Source of the DNA: Flavobacterium sp.
Lineage (GTDB): Bacteria; Bacteroidota; Bacteroidia; Flavobacteriales; Flavobacteriaceae
Assembly: GCA_014379405.1 (NCBI GenBank)
Contig: JACMLU010000025.1
Coordinates: 225,387 to 289,386, forward strand
Length of the DNA stretch: 64,000 nt
Reading direction: 5' to 3'
Part shown: one piece after another, positions 27,710 through 36,303 of the stretch
How the letters are laid out: every line of letters starts with the position of its first letter
Position numbering within the stretch: the first letter of the stretch is position 1
Position numbers and translations under genes: made by a program
The notes under the pieces: generated by a model
Database searches by the model: none
What the model saw: the letters and a program-made list of their open reading frames with translations, nothing else
Told to the model about the DNA's origin: nothing

Positions 27710-29434
27710 ATGAATAACGAAAAAAACAAAATGATTGTAAAAAGTAAAGTGGCAGTCCTATCCTTTGTAGTTGTATTTTTATTTATCAGTTTAAGACCAG
27801 CCTTTTCGCAAAATAATGAAAAACCAGTCGAAGTAAAAATAATGCTGGACAAGCCAGTGGGCGATATGTATCCAATGTGGGCGTGGTTTGGTTATGACGA
27901 ACCGAATTACACCTATATGAAAGATGGTAAAAAGCTGTTGACAGAATTGGCGGAACTTTCGCCTACGCCAGTATATATTAGGGCTCACAGTTTATTGGTA
28001 ACTGGAGATGGAGTAGCCGCCCTAAAATGGGGCAGTACGAATGCTTACACCGAAGATGCCAAGGGCAACCCCATATATAACTGGAGAATTGTCGACAGCA
28101 TTTTTGATACCTACATCAAGCGCGGGATGAAACCACTTGCCCAGATTGGATTTATGCCTCAAGCATTGAGTACGCATCCGGAGCCCTATAAACATTTCTG
28201 GAAACCAGGCGATCCCTACAGCGACATTCTTACGGGCTGGGCTTATCCGCCAAAAGACTACAATAAATGGGGTGAACTGGTGTACCAATGGGTAAAACAT
28301 AGTGTGGAACGCTACGGCAAAAAAGAAGTAGAAAGTTGGTATTGGGAAGTTTGGAATGAACCCAACGGCTACTGGAAAGGCACTATGGACGAATTCTTTA
28401 AACTATACGATTATTCGGCGGATGCCGTGAAAAGAGCACTTCCAACAGCCAAAATTGGAGGTCTCAATATTGCCGGAACCAAAAGCGAAAACGCCCAAAA
28501 GTGGACGAACGCTTTTTTAAAGCATTGCATCAGTGGCACTAATTATGCAACGGGTAAAATAGGCGCACCGCTAGATGCTTTTCTTTTTCACGCAAAAGGT
28601 AGCCCAAAATTAGTAGATGGTGCGGTACGAATGGATATGTCACCTCAATTAAAAGATATTTCTACCGGGTTCAGGATTGCATCATCCTATCCAGAAGTCA
28701 AGAATCTACCCATCATCATTGGGGAAAGTGATCCCGAAGGATGTGCCGCTTGTGGTATGGCCACCAACCCGCAAAATGCTTACAGAAACGGAACGATGTA
28801 CAGCAGTTATACCGCCGCATCGTTTGCCAGAAAATATTTGTTGGCCGATAAATATGACGTCAATTTCTTGGGAGCCGTTTCTTGGTCGTTTGAATTCGAA
28901 AACCAACCTTGGTTTTATGGTTTCCGTGATTTAGCTACCAACGGAGTTGATAAGCCGGTACTGAATGTATTCCGCATGTTTGGCAAAATGAGCGGTAAAC
29001 GCGTGGCTGTTGAAAGCAACCGAATGACGCCATTGGAGGCCATTGTAGAGAGCAGCGTTCGTGGTGAGCAGTCCGAAATAGGCGCACTTGCCAGCTTGGA
29101 TAAAAAAACAGCGGGCATTATGTTGTGGAACTACCACGACCTTGACCAAGTGGGAACTCCGGAATCAGTTAAGGTGATTATTAGTGGGGTTAAAGCCAAA
29201 AAAGTAACACTCACTCATTACACCATCGATAGCCAGCACAGTAATTCATACGAAGTTTGGAAAAAAATGGGCTCGCCGCAAAACCCTACGGCTGAACAAA
29301 TAACAACACTAGAAAAAGCGGGTCAATTGGAAACCGTTGGAAATTCACAAAAACTAGACGTGAAAGCCGGCAGTCTGGTGGTTGAAATCGTTTTGCCTAG
29401 ACAAGCTGTATCACTTTTGAAACTCGACTGGTAA
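27710..29434 (+). CDS. GH39-like glycosidase (beta-xylosidase type)
   Basis: 574 aa with a leader (SFVVVFLFISLRPAFSQ, cleavage near 34 from the first Met; the Met at residue 8 may be the true start). The TIM barrel carries the acid/base motif WEVWNEPNGYW (about 203-213) and the probable nucleophile in IIGESDPEGC. The layout, with AWFGYDEPNYTYMKDG near the N-terminus, fits GH39 beta-xylosidases and alpha-L-arabinosidases. In this operon it probably trims xylan or arabino-oligosaccharides. The C-terminal beta-sandwich (about 450-574) is present, so the protein looks intact. Confidence 0.82.
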   Translation: MNNEKNKMIVKSKVAVLSFVVVFLFISLRPAFSQNNEKPVEVKIMLDKPVGDMYPMWAWFGYDEPNYTYMKDGKKLLTELAELSPTPVYIRAHSLLVTGDGVAALKWGSTNAYTEDAKGNPIYNWRIVDSIFDTYIKRGMKPLAQIGFMPQALSTHPEPYKHFWKPGDPYSDILTGWAYPPKDYNKWGELVYQWVKHSVERYGKKEVESWYWEVWNEPNGYWKGTMDEFFKLYDYSADAVKRALPTAKIGGLNIAGTKSENAQKWTNAFLKHCISGTNYATGKIGAPLDAFLFHAKGSPKLVDGAVRMDMSPQLKDISTGFRIASSYPEVKNLPIIIGESDPEGCAACGMATNPQNAYRNGTMYSSYTAASFARKYLLADKYDVNFLGAVSWSFEFENQPWFYGFRDLATNGVDKPVLNVFRMFGKMSGKRVAVESNRMTPLEAIVESSVRGEQSEIGALASLDKKTAGIMLWNYHDLDQVGTPESVKVIISGVKAKKVTLTHYTIDSQHSNSYEVWKKMGSPQNPTAEQITTLEKAGQLETVGNSQKLDVKAGSLVVEIVLPRQAVSLLKLDW

Positions 29435-29490
29435 GTTATTCAGATGATATTTGGTCAATCTAAAATTCGATAAAAACACATTTTATAAAT

Positions 29491-30825
29491 ATGACAAACA
29501 TAAAACAGTGCTTCTCTTACTTTCTTGGCATCATCCTTTTGATGTCAACGGCTGCTATTGCTCAAGAGAAAACTGTTCTAACGGATCAGGAAAAAGTAAC
29601 TTCGGATGCAAAATCGCTGAACATTCCCGAAGGTTATTCCAAAAATTTGCATTGGAATTTGTTGCTTGATTCAGTTGGTTCGAATGGTTCGACTATTAGT
29701 TGGAAATCCAGCAAACCAGAATACATTTCGAACGATGGAAAACTCATAAAACGCTCTCCTCGAAAAGGTAAAAAAATCAAGGTTTCAATGACCGCAACAG
29801 TTACATCTGGAAACGCAAAAACTAAAAAAGCATTTGACATTGCAATAGCTTATACGGATCAAGAATTGCAAGGCTATTTGTTTACCTATTTCGAAGGTTC
29901 TGGGCCAAGAACTAGTGACGAGCAAGTTCGTTTTGCAGCCAGTGCCGATGCGGTTAATTGGTTTGCGTTGAACAATAACCAGCCCATCATTGCATCCGAA
30001 AAAATATCGGGAACTGGCGGAATTCGTGATCCACACATTTTGAGAGGTGAGGACGGGCAACCTTTTTACATGGTCGCCACCGACATGAACACGGCAAAAA
30101 ATGGTTGGGGTCACAATCCCGGAATCGTGATGCTGCAATCGGGCGATTTGATTAATTGGGAGCATTCGTTTATTGACCTCGAAAAAATTTATCGTGCAAA
30201 ATTCGCCAATATCCAATGGGTTTGGGCGCCCCAAACGATTTACGATCCCGCTGCCGACAAGTATTTGGTTTATTTTACCGTTAAAAACAAAGACGATTTG
30301 AAACTCGATTTTTATTCCGCTTATGCCAACAAAGATTTTAGCGGTTTCGAAAACGAACCTACTTTGATGTTCGGTCCTAAATATGGGGCGATAGACGGCG
30401 ATATTATTTATAAAGACGGTACGTATCACTTTTTCTTCAAAGGAAATACCAAAGATGAAAATGGAAAAGAAACCAAAAACGGAATTCGTCAGGCTATTGG
30501 GAAAACGCTTCAAGGACCGTGGACAGAAAATTTCAGCTACCTTGATGCTTATTCCGAGAGGAAAATAGTGGTCGAAGGTTCAAGTATTTTCAAATTGAAC
30601 CAGTCTGATTCGTATGTGTTGATGTATGATTTATATACCAATCATCGATATGAATTTCAGCGAAGCAAAGATTTGTACCAATTTACGCCAACACCCGAAT
30701 CGTTTACCAAAAATTTCTATCCCCGTCACGGAAGCGTCATTGGAATAACGGTTGAAGAAGCCAAACGACTGAATGAAAAATGGGGAGGCGTTCCGGAAAT
30801 TTTATTAATGAATAAAAATAAATAA
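29491..30825 (+). CDS. GH43 arabinosidase with N-terminal Ig-like domain
   Basis: 444 aa, signal peptide about 1-26 (LMSTAAIAQ). Residues about 27-128 form an atrophied bacterial Ig-like domain (GSTISWKSSKPEYISNDGKL ... KIKVSMTATVTSG). The GH43 propeller follows with catalytic acids in GIRDPHILRG, AIDGDIIYKDG and VEGSSIFKL. Such two-domain proteins are usually arabinan- or arabinoxylan-active. Placed between GH39 and two further GH43 genes, it belongs to the pentose part of the island. Confidence 0.84.
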   Translation: MTNIKQCFSYFLGIILLMSTAAIAQEKTVLTDQEKVTSDAKSLNIPEGYSKNLHWNLLLDSVGSNGSTISWKSSKPEYISNDGKLIKRSPRKGKKIKVSMTATVTSGNAKTKKAFDIAIAYTDQELQGYLFTYFEGSGPRTSDEQVRFAASADAVNWFALNNNQPIIASEKISGTGGIRDPHILRGEDGQPFYMVATDMNTAKNGWGHNPGIVMLQSGDLINWEHSFIDLEKIYRAKFANIQWVWAPQTIYDPAADKYLVYFTVKNKDDLKLDFYSAYANKDFSGFENEPTLMFGPKYGAIDGDIIYKDGTYHFFFKGNTKDENGKETKNGIRQAIGKTLQGPWTENFSYLDAYSERKIVVEGSSIFKLNQSDSYVLMYDLYTNHRYEFQRSKDLYQFTPTPESFTKNFYPRHGSVIGITVEEAKRLNEKWGGVPEILLMNKNK

Positions 30826-30852
30826 TTCGCAATTAAACAATAATACCTTATT

Positions 30853-31845
30853 ATGAATTTAAAATTAAATTCCGTGGTTTGGAGATTGCTAATCTGTTTA
30901 TTGGCAATCCGTCAGGCTCAAAGTCAGTCTGCAAAAGATAGTCTGTTTCATTTCAAATCGAACGGAAATCCCATTATTACCCACAAGTTCACGGCTGACC
31001 CTGCTGCTTGGGTAGAAGGAAAAACCCTTTGGTTATATACCGGTCACGATTTTGAAGGCGGACAAAAAGGATATAAAATGAAGGATTGGTGTGTGTTTTC
31101 TACCACTGATTTAAAAAATTGGGTAGAATATCCAACGCCGTTAAAATTATCGGATTTTACATGGGACAAGAGTGGTGGAGCTTATGCTGGACAAACCATA
31201 AAACGAAACGGAAAATATTACTGGTACATCAGCACTAATGGTTCAGGTATTGGAGTTGCCGTTTCAAACTTTCCGCAAGGCCCTTTTAAAGATGCGTTAG
31301 GAAAACCTTTACTAACGAATGCGGATTGTTTCGCATCGACTCATGGGTGGACTTGCATCGACCCTTCCGTGGTACTCGATGACGACGGTCAGGCTTGGAT
31401 ATTCTGGGGCAATGGGGTATGTTATTACGCTAAGTTGAAAGAAAACATGATTGAAATAGATGGAAAGGTAAAGAAAATTGATTTTGAGGGTTTCAAGTTT
31501 ACCGAAGCACCTTGGATTCATAAACGCAAAGGCAAATATTATCTTTCTTATGCAACAGGTTTTCCTGAAAAATTGGCTTACGCCATAGCGGACAATATCG
31601 AGGGACCCTACCAATACAAAGGCATCCTGAATGAAATTGCGGGAAACAGCAATACCAACCATCAAGCTATTATTGAGTTCAATGGTCGTTCCTATATCCT
31701 GTATCACAACGGAGCGATACAACCCAATGGAACCAGTCATAGCAGGTCGGTCTGCATTGAATTGTTGGAGTATAATAAAGATGGAACGCTAAAAAGGATG
31801 ATTATGACCTCCGAAGGAATTCAATCATCTGGAAAAAACAAATAA
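30853..31845 (+). CDS. GH43 glycosidase (2)
   Basis: 330 aa with signal peptide (LLAIRQAQSQ, cleavage near 25). Catalytic triad in TADPAAWV (base Asp), TCIDPSVVLDDDG (modulator Asp) and FTEAPWIHKR (acid Glu). The wording NNHQAIIEF-like (NTNHQAIIEFNGRSYILYH) near the C-terminus is common in arabinofuranosidase/xylosidase subfamilies. It would remove arabinose or xylose from oligosaccharides in the periplasm. Starts 27 bases after the previous GH43 and is followed after 19 bases by the next. Confidence 0.86.
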   Translation: MNLKLNSVVWRLLICLLAIRQAQSQSAKDSLFHFKSNGNPIITHKFTADPAAWVEGKTLWLYTGHDFEGGQKGYKMKDWCVFSTTDLKNWVEYPTPLKLSDFTWDKSGGAYAGQTIKRNGKYYWYISTNGSGIGVAVSNFPQGPFKDALGKPLLTNADCFASTHGWTCIDPSVVLDDDGQAWIFWGNGVCYYAKLKENMIEIDGKVKKIDFEGFKFTEAPWIHKRKGKYYLSYATGFPEKLAYAIADNIEGPYQYKGILNEIAGNSNTNHQAIIEFNGRSYILYHNGAIQPNGTSHSRSVCIELLEYNKDGTLKRMIMTSEGIQSSGKNK

Positions 31846-31864
31846 ACTTTTAATTGAAAATAAT

Positions 31865-32815
31865 ATGAAAAACACACTCTTAATTGTAATGACTATCTTG
31901 CTTTCGGCAAGTTCTTATGCTCAAAAAGACACCTTGAATGCTCCTAAAGCAGTGCTCCCAGACGTTTATGCCGATCCACATATTGCTGCTTTCGGCAAGA
32001 AATTTTATATTTATCCAACGACCGATGGTTCCGAAGGATGGAAAGCCACCAGTTTTACCTGCTGGTCTTCCAAAGATTTGGTAAAATGGAAATCCGAAAA
32101 AGTGATTTTGGATTTACCCAAAGATATTAGCTGGGCAAAAGAACGGGCTTGGGCTCCGGCGATTGCTTACAAAAATGGAAAATATTATTACTATTTCTCG
32201 GCAGATGTCAATATTGGCGTGGCAGTTTCAGACAAACCGACTGGACCTTTCAAAGATGCTTTGGGAGTTCCATTGGCTAAAAAAGGAATGCTCAAAGGAC
32301 AAATGATAGACCCAATGGTTTTTGTTGATGATGACGGGTCGGCTTATTTATACTTTGGTCAAGGCAATTGCAACATCGTAAAGCTGAACGAAGACATGAT
32401 TTCGTATGATGCGACAAAAATTGTTTCCATCAAGCCAAAAGGCTATAACGAAGGTTCTTTCGTGTTCAAAAGAAACGGAAAATATTACCTGATGTGGTCG
32501 GAGTTTGACACTCGTGATCCAAGATATTCGGTAGCTTATGCCACTTCCGATTCGCCGATGGGACCTTTTACCAAAGCGGAAGGGTATCCGGTTTTAAAAC
32601 GAAAAGGAATCGTAAAAGGCGCCGGACATCATTCGGTGGTAAAAGTACCCGGCAAAGACGAATGGTACATTGCGTATCACCGTTTCAAAATTCCTGACGG
32701 CAACGGCTACAATCGAGAAACCTGTATTTCCCCAATGCGATTTGACAAGGATGGAAACATTTTGCCTGTTGATGTTTTCGAAAAAGTGAAACCAGTGAAA
32801 ATTAAAGGGAAGTAA
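31865..32815 (+). CDS. GH43 glycosidase (3)
   Basis: 316 aa, signal peptide about 1-19 (LSASSYAQ). GH43 catalytic acids appear in VYADPHIAAF, MIDPMVFVDDDG and YNEGSFVFKRNG. The chain is short and single-domain, and it ends in EKVKPVKIKGK. Substrate cannot be told by eye; galactan/arabinogalactan-active and arabinan-active GH43 subfamilies both have this form. Third gene of a GH43 triplet (29.5-32.8 kb). Confidence 0.85.
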   Translation: MKNTLLIVMTILLSASSYAQKDTLNAPKAVLPDVYADPHIAAFGKKFYIYPTTDGSEGWKATSFTCWSSKDLVKWKSEKVILDLPKDISWAKERAWAPAIAYKNGKYYYYFSADVNIGVAVSDKPTGPFKDALGVPLAKKGMLKGQMIDPMVFVDDDGSAYLYFGQGNCNIVKLNEDMISYDATKIVSIKPKGYNEGSFVFKRNGKYYLMWSEFDTRDPRYSVAYATSDSPMGPFTKAEGYPVLKRKGIVKGAGHHSVVKVPGKDEWYIAYHRFKIPDGNGYNRETCISPMRFDKDGNILPVDVFEKVKPVKIKGK

Positions 32816-32992
32816 TCCTGTCAAAAAGCTTGTTTCTGGAATTAATCTTAAATCTATACATATTTTAGACCTATTAGTCCATTCTGTTTTCTATTGTAAA
32901 ACGTATTTTTGTGTTTGAAATGACATAAATGGAATAGATTTCAACGGCTTAAAAACACTAAAATAGACACCATAATAATCAAGAATAAAAAA

Positions 32993-34978
32993 ATGAAACA
33001 CAATCTTTTTTCAAAAATCACTCTTTGTGGTTTATTGTTTGCCGGCTTTAATGCCAATGCCCAAAAAACAACTTTGGAAGTTGAGGTTACAAAATCCATT
33101 ACCAAAATCCAGCCAACGATGTTCGGTCTGTTTTTTGAAGACATCAATTTTGCTGCCGATGGTGGATTGTATGCCGAAATGATTAAAAATAGATCTTTTG
33201 AATTTGACAAACCTTTGATGGGATGGGAACAACCCAACACCAAAAGACTTTCCCAAAACAAGCAATCGGGTTATGCAACACCCATCAATGTATTGGAAAA
33301 CAAAACCAATCCCAATTTTTGCAGGATTTTGGTTAATGACGATAAAGGATATGCATTGGTTAACGAAGGATTTAGGGGAATGGGAGTCAAAAAAGACGCA
33401 AAGTACAATCTTTCGTTGAAGGCGGCGAATCACGATGGCGCCATCAAGAAAATAATCATTCAATTTATCGACAAAGACAAAAAAGTTCTTGGCGAAACCA
33501 GCATTGTGCCAAATTCGAAGGATTGGAAATCCTATTCCGTACAATTTACCGCGACCCAAACCGAGGCGAAAGCCAAATTGAAAATCACTTTCGAAGGAAC
33601 TGGAACTATAGATTTAGACATGATTTCACTGTTTCCAGAAGACACTTGGAAGAACAGGAAAAACGGCTTGCGTAAAGATATCGTCCAACTTTTATATGAC
33701 ATGAAACCAGGATTTTTGCGTTTTCCAGGTGGTTGCATTGTTGAAGGAAGAACTTTAGCCGATCGTTACCAATGGAAAAATTCGGTGGGGGATGTCGAGA
33801 ACAGGAAAACGATGATCAACCGTTGGAACATGGAGTTTCCCCAAAAAGCGGCACCAGATTATTTCCAAAGTTTTGGATTGGGATTTTTCGAATATTTCCA
33901 ACTTTCGGAAGACATTGGCGCAGCAGCATTGCCTATTTTAAGTTGCGGAATGGCTTGCCAATACAATACCGGAGAATTGGCTCCAATAGAAGAACTGGAT
34001 CCATACGTGCAAGATGCTTTGGACTTAATTGAATTTGCCAACGGATCGGAAGCGACACCTTGGGGAAAACTTCGCTCGGACATGGGGCATCCAAAACCGT
34101 TCAACTTGAAATACATTGGTGTTGGAAACGAGCAGTGGGGAGCCGATTATATCGAAAGGTATAAAGTTTTTGAAAAAGCAATAAAAGCTAAATATCCTAA
34201 AATTATTATCGTGTCTGGAAGTGGACCTTCGCCAGATGGAGAATATTTCGAGTATGGAATGCAGGAACTTAAAAAGTTGAACGCCGAATTGGTGGACGAA
34301 CATTATTATAAAAGTCCGCAATGGTTTCGAGATAATGCCACACGTTACGACAAATACGACCGAAAAGGGCCGAAAGTGTTTGCGGGAGAATTTGCCGCTC
34401 AAAGTGGCACTGGAGGTAATTCAACAAACAGAAATAACTGGGAATGCGCTTTCTCTGAAGCGGCTTTTATGACGGGATTGGAACGCAATGCCGAGGTGGT
34501 TCATCTGACGTCATACGCTCCATTAATGGCACACGAAGACGCTTGGCAATGGGCACCGGACATGATTTGGTTCAACAATTTGGAAGCTTATGGTTCTGCA
34601 AATTATCAAGTGCAAAAATTATTTGCAACCAACAAAGGAACCGATTTATTAGACATTACCAAAGACGGAAAACCGCTAACGGGGCAAAACAACCTCTATG
34701 CATCAGCAGTGAAAGATGCCAATACCAAGGAGCTAATCGTAAAAGTTGTCAATACAGCTGCAACCGCACAAGAAGTTACAATTGATTTAAAAGGAAGTAA
34801 ATTAGAGTCCAAAGGAACAGTTGTAACGCTTACAAGTCCAAATCTAACTGACGAAAACTCATTTGCTGCTCCGGTAAAAATAAGCCCGACAACTAGCGAA
34901 TATAAATTGAAAGGAGAAAAAGCACCAATGAGTTTGCCTGCTTATTCGGTTACCGTTTTGAAGTTGAAAATGAAATAA
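32993..34978 (+). CDS. GH51 alpha-L-arabinofuranosidase
   Basis: 661 aa with signal peptide (FAGFNANAQ, cleavage near 23). A carbohydrate-binding-like insertion (about 90-200) precedes the TIM barrel. Acid/base Glu380 is in VGNEQWGADY and nucleophile Glu466 in FAGEFAAQS; the start FGLFFEDINFAADGGLYAEM is diagnostic. It releases alpha-L-arabinofuranose from arabinoxylan, arabinan or arabinogalactan. It follows the GH43 triplet after a 177-base gap, so it may have its own promoter. It ends at a strong hairpin that closes the CAZyme island. Confidence 0.92.
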   Translation: MKHNLFSKITLCGLLFAGFNANAQKTTLEVEVTKSITKIQPTMFGLFFEDINFAADGGLYAEMIKNRSFEFDKPLMGWEQPNTKRLSQNKQSGYATPINVLENKTNPNFCRILVNDDKGYALVNEGFRGMGVKKDAKYNLSLKAANHDGAIKKIIIQFIDKDKKVLGETSIVPNSKDWKSYSVQFTATQTEAKAKLKITFEGTGTIDLDMISLFPEDTWKNRKNGLRKDIVQLLYDMKPGFLRFPGGCIVEGRTLADRYQWKNSVGDVENRKTMINRWNMEFPQKAAPDYFQSFGLGFFEYFQLSEDIGAAALPILSCGMACQYNTGELAPIEELDPYVQDALDLIEFANGSEATPWGKLRSDMGHPKPFNLKYIGVGNEQWGADYIERYKVFEKAIKAKYPKIIIVSGSGPSPDGEYFEYGMQELKKLNAELVDEHYYKSPQWFRDNATRYDKYDRKGPKVFAGEFAAQSGTGGNSTNRNNWECAFSEAAFMTGLERNAEVVHLTSYAPLMAHEDAWQWAPDMIWFNNLEAYGSANYQVQKLFATNKGTDLLDITKDGKPLTGQNNLYASAVKDANTKELIVKVVNTAATAQEVTIDLKGSKLESKGTVVTLTSPNLTDENSFAAPVKISPTTSEYKLKGEKAPMSLPAYSVTVLKLKMK

Positions 34979-35031
34979 CCAAAATTTAATTTAGAGATTA
35001 TTAGTCTAAATATTCCCAAGCCCATAAAAAA

Positions 35032-35089
35032 AATACGTCTGGATACAAATAATTTATATTTGAGTCCAGACGTATTCAATTTTTGTTTT
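35032..35089 (+). terminator. Rho-independent terminator closing the CAZyme island
   Basis: Arms AATACGTCTGGA / TCCAGACGTATT with a 21-base AT-rich loop, then a T-rich tail. A-runs on the other side mean it may also serve the convergent bacilliredoxin gene. Confidence 0.85.
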
Positions 35090-35103
35090 AATCCAATTGG
35101 ATT

Positions 35104-35514
35104 TTAGCAATATTCGTTGAAAGCATCTTTCAAGTTATCGGCGATCAATTCAGCTGGGCGACCTTCGATGTGGTGACGCTCCAACATATGAACTAATTCT
35201 CCGTTTTTGAATAAGGCAATACTTGGTGAAGATGGAGGAAAAGGAAACATATGTTCTCTTGCAGCATTAACAGCATCTTTATCAACTCCTGCAAAAACCG
35301 TGATTAAATGATCGGGTTTTTTTGCTCCTTCTAAACTCATTGCTGCTCCTGGACGTGCATTTCTAGCAGCACAACCACAAACAGAATTTACTACTACTAA
35401 TGTTGTGCCTTCCGCTTTTATTGCATTATCAACCGCTTCAGCACTATGTAAATCTTGAAAACCTACTGCTGTTAATTCAGCTTGCATTGGTTTTACCATT
35501 TCTTCTGGATACAT
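35104..35514 (-). CDS. Bacilliredoxin (BrxA/BrxB, YphP/YqiW family)
   Basis: 136 aa, the family's usual size. The active site is CGC (Cys46 and Cys48) in VVNSVCGCAARNARPGA, as in BrxA/BrxB rather than a CxxC thioredoxin. The C-terminal part (ALFKNGELVHMLERHHIEGR) is also typical. These proteins reduce bacillithiol-mixed disulfides on proteins. The YfiT/DinB-like protein at 52 kb would fit bacillithiol chemistry in the same cell. The start MYPEEMV is well conserved. A -7 box lies upstream at 35549-35556. Confidence 0.93.
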   Translation of the reverse strand: MYPEEMVKPMQAELTAVGFQDLHSAEAVDNAIKAEGTTLVVVNSVCGCAARNARPGAAMSLEGAKKPDHLITVFAGVDKDAVNAAREHMFPFPPSSPSIALFKNGELVHMLERHHIEGRPAELIADNLKDAFNEYC

Positions 35515-35548
35515 ATTTTTTTATTTAAAGATTATTAATTGAAAGATG

Positions 35549-35556
35549 CAAAGTTA
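35549..35556 (-). promoter_or_regulatory. -7 box of the bacilliredoxin gene
   Basis: Minus-strand TAACTTTG fits TAnnTTTG exactly and lies 34 bases before the start codon. No clear -33 TTTG at the standard distance. Confidence 0.45.
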
Positions 35557-35655
35557 CAAAGATTCAAATCAAGATGTAAGTTTGAATTATAAAGTTTTGT
35601 TATAGTTTGATAAGGACGTTTTTATTTTAGAAAATGCTTTCGAAAAAGGTATTCA

Positions 35656-36120
35656 TTATTTTGTCTTTTCGAGAATAACAAGCAACTCCTTGCTGTTTAG
35701 AAAAGAATGCTTTTGGAATGCAATGGAATAATCAGATTCCAAAATAGTAATTGTTGGATAAACCACTTGAGAATTAATGGTCGCTAATGCGGTGGCGAGT
35801 TCGTGAATTCCCGTGTTTTGTCCTTTTGGTTGGAATTTAAAAGTGTGATTATTGAAACGAATGTCATTTTTACTTTCGGCATCCAAGGAAATAAAGTAAA
35901 AATCAGTGTTTAAAAGACTGATAACTTCTGGGTTTTTGAAAGTGGAATTCTCCATCATCTTGCAATATTGGCACCAGGAAGTTTGGATGAAAACTACCAA
36001 TGGTTTTGGGTTTTCTTTGCATAATTTTTCTGCTTCTTCAAAAGTATGGATTTTTAATTGGGCAAAACCAGATGGAATAGTCCAAAAGAAAATTAATAAT
36101 ATGTAAAACCAGTTTTTCAT
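35656..36120 (-). CDS. Secreted thioredoxin-like protein
   Basis: 154 aa, signal peptide about 1-20 (TIPSGFAQ). Thioredoxin fold with active site WCQYC (Cys50, Cys53) in a DsbD-gamma/Thioredoxin_7-like setting (FIQTSWCQYCKMMENSTF). The cis-Pro appears in YPTITILE. Periplasmic, probably reducing or isomerising partner disulfides. It lies downstream of, and in the same direction as, the TonB receptor whose plug has a CxxC pair, so a functional pairing is conceivable; the 183-base gap leaves co-transcription open. Confidence 0.85.
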   Translation of the reverse strand: MKNWFYILLIFFWTIPSGFAQLKIHTFEEAEKLCKENPKPLVVFIQTSWCQYCKMMENSTFKNPEVISLLNTDFYFISLDAESKNDIRFNNHTFKFQPKGQNTGIHELATALATINSQVVYPTITILESDYSIAFQKHSFLNSKELLVILEKTK

Positions 36121-36303
36121 TCAAAATATTTGTTTTACTCGTCACTTCGAGTGATTTTGAGTCGTAATGCGATAGCTTTATGATTCGAAATTGTATCGAG
36201 AAGACTTAAGACATTAGGGTTCTCGATACATTTTATTAAAAAAGCTATTGCATTTTTAATAAAACACTCGAACTGACAAGCTCGTGTTTTTTTTTATGTC
36301 AAC

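Noticed and set aside
29785..30513. 242-codon minus-strand ORF opposite a GH43 gene
   Set aside because: Antisense shadow of the GH43 reading frame; the catalytic motifs are on the plus strand.
32863..35010. Further copies of the TTTTAGAC metal palindrome around the GH51 gene (TTTTAGACC near 32863; ATTTAGA ... TCTAAAT near 34990)
   Set aside because: Only half-sites or badly spaced arms, next to genes without metal function; likely chance in AT-rich DNA.
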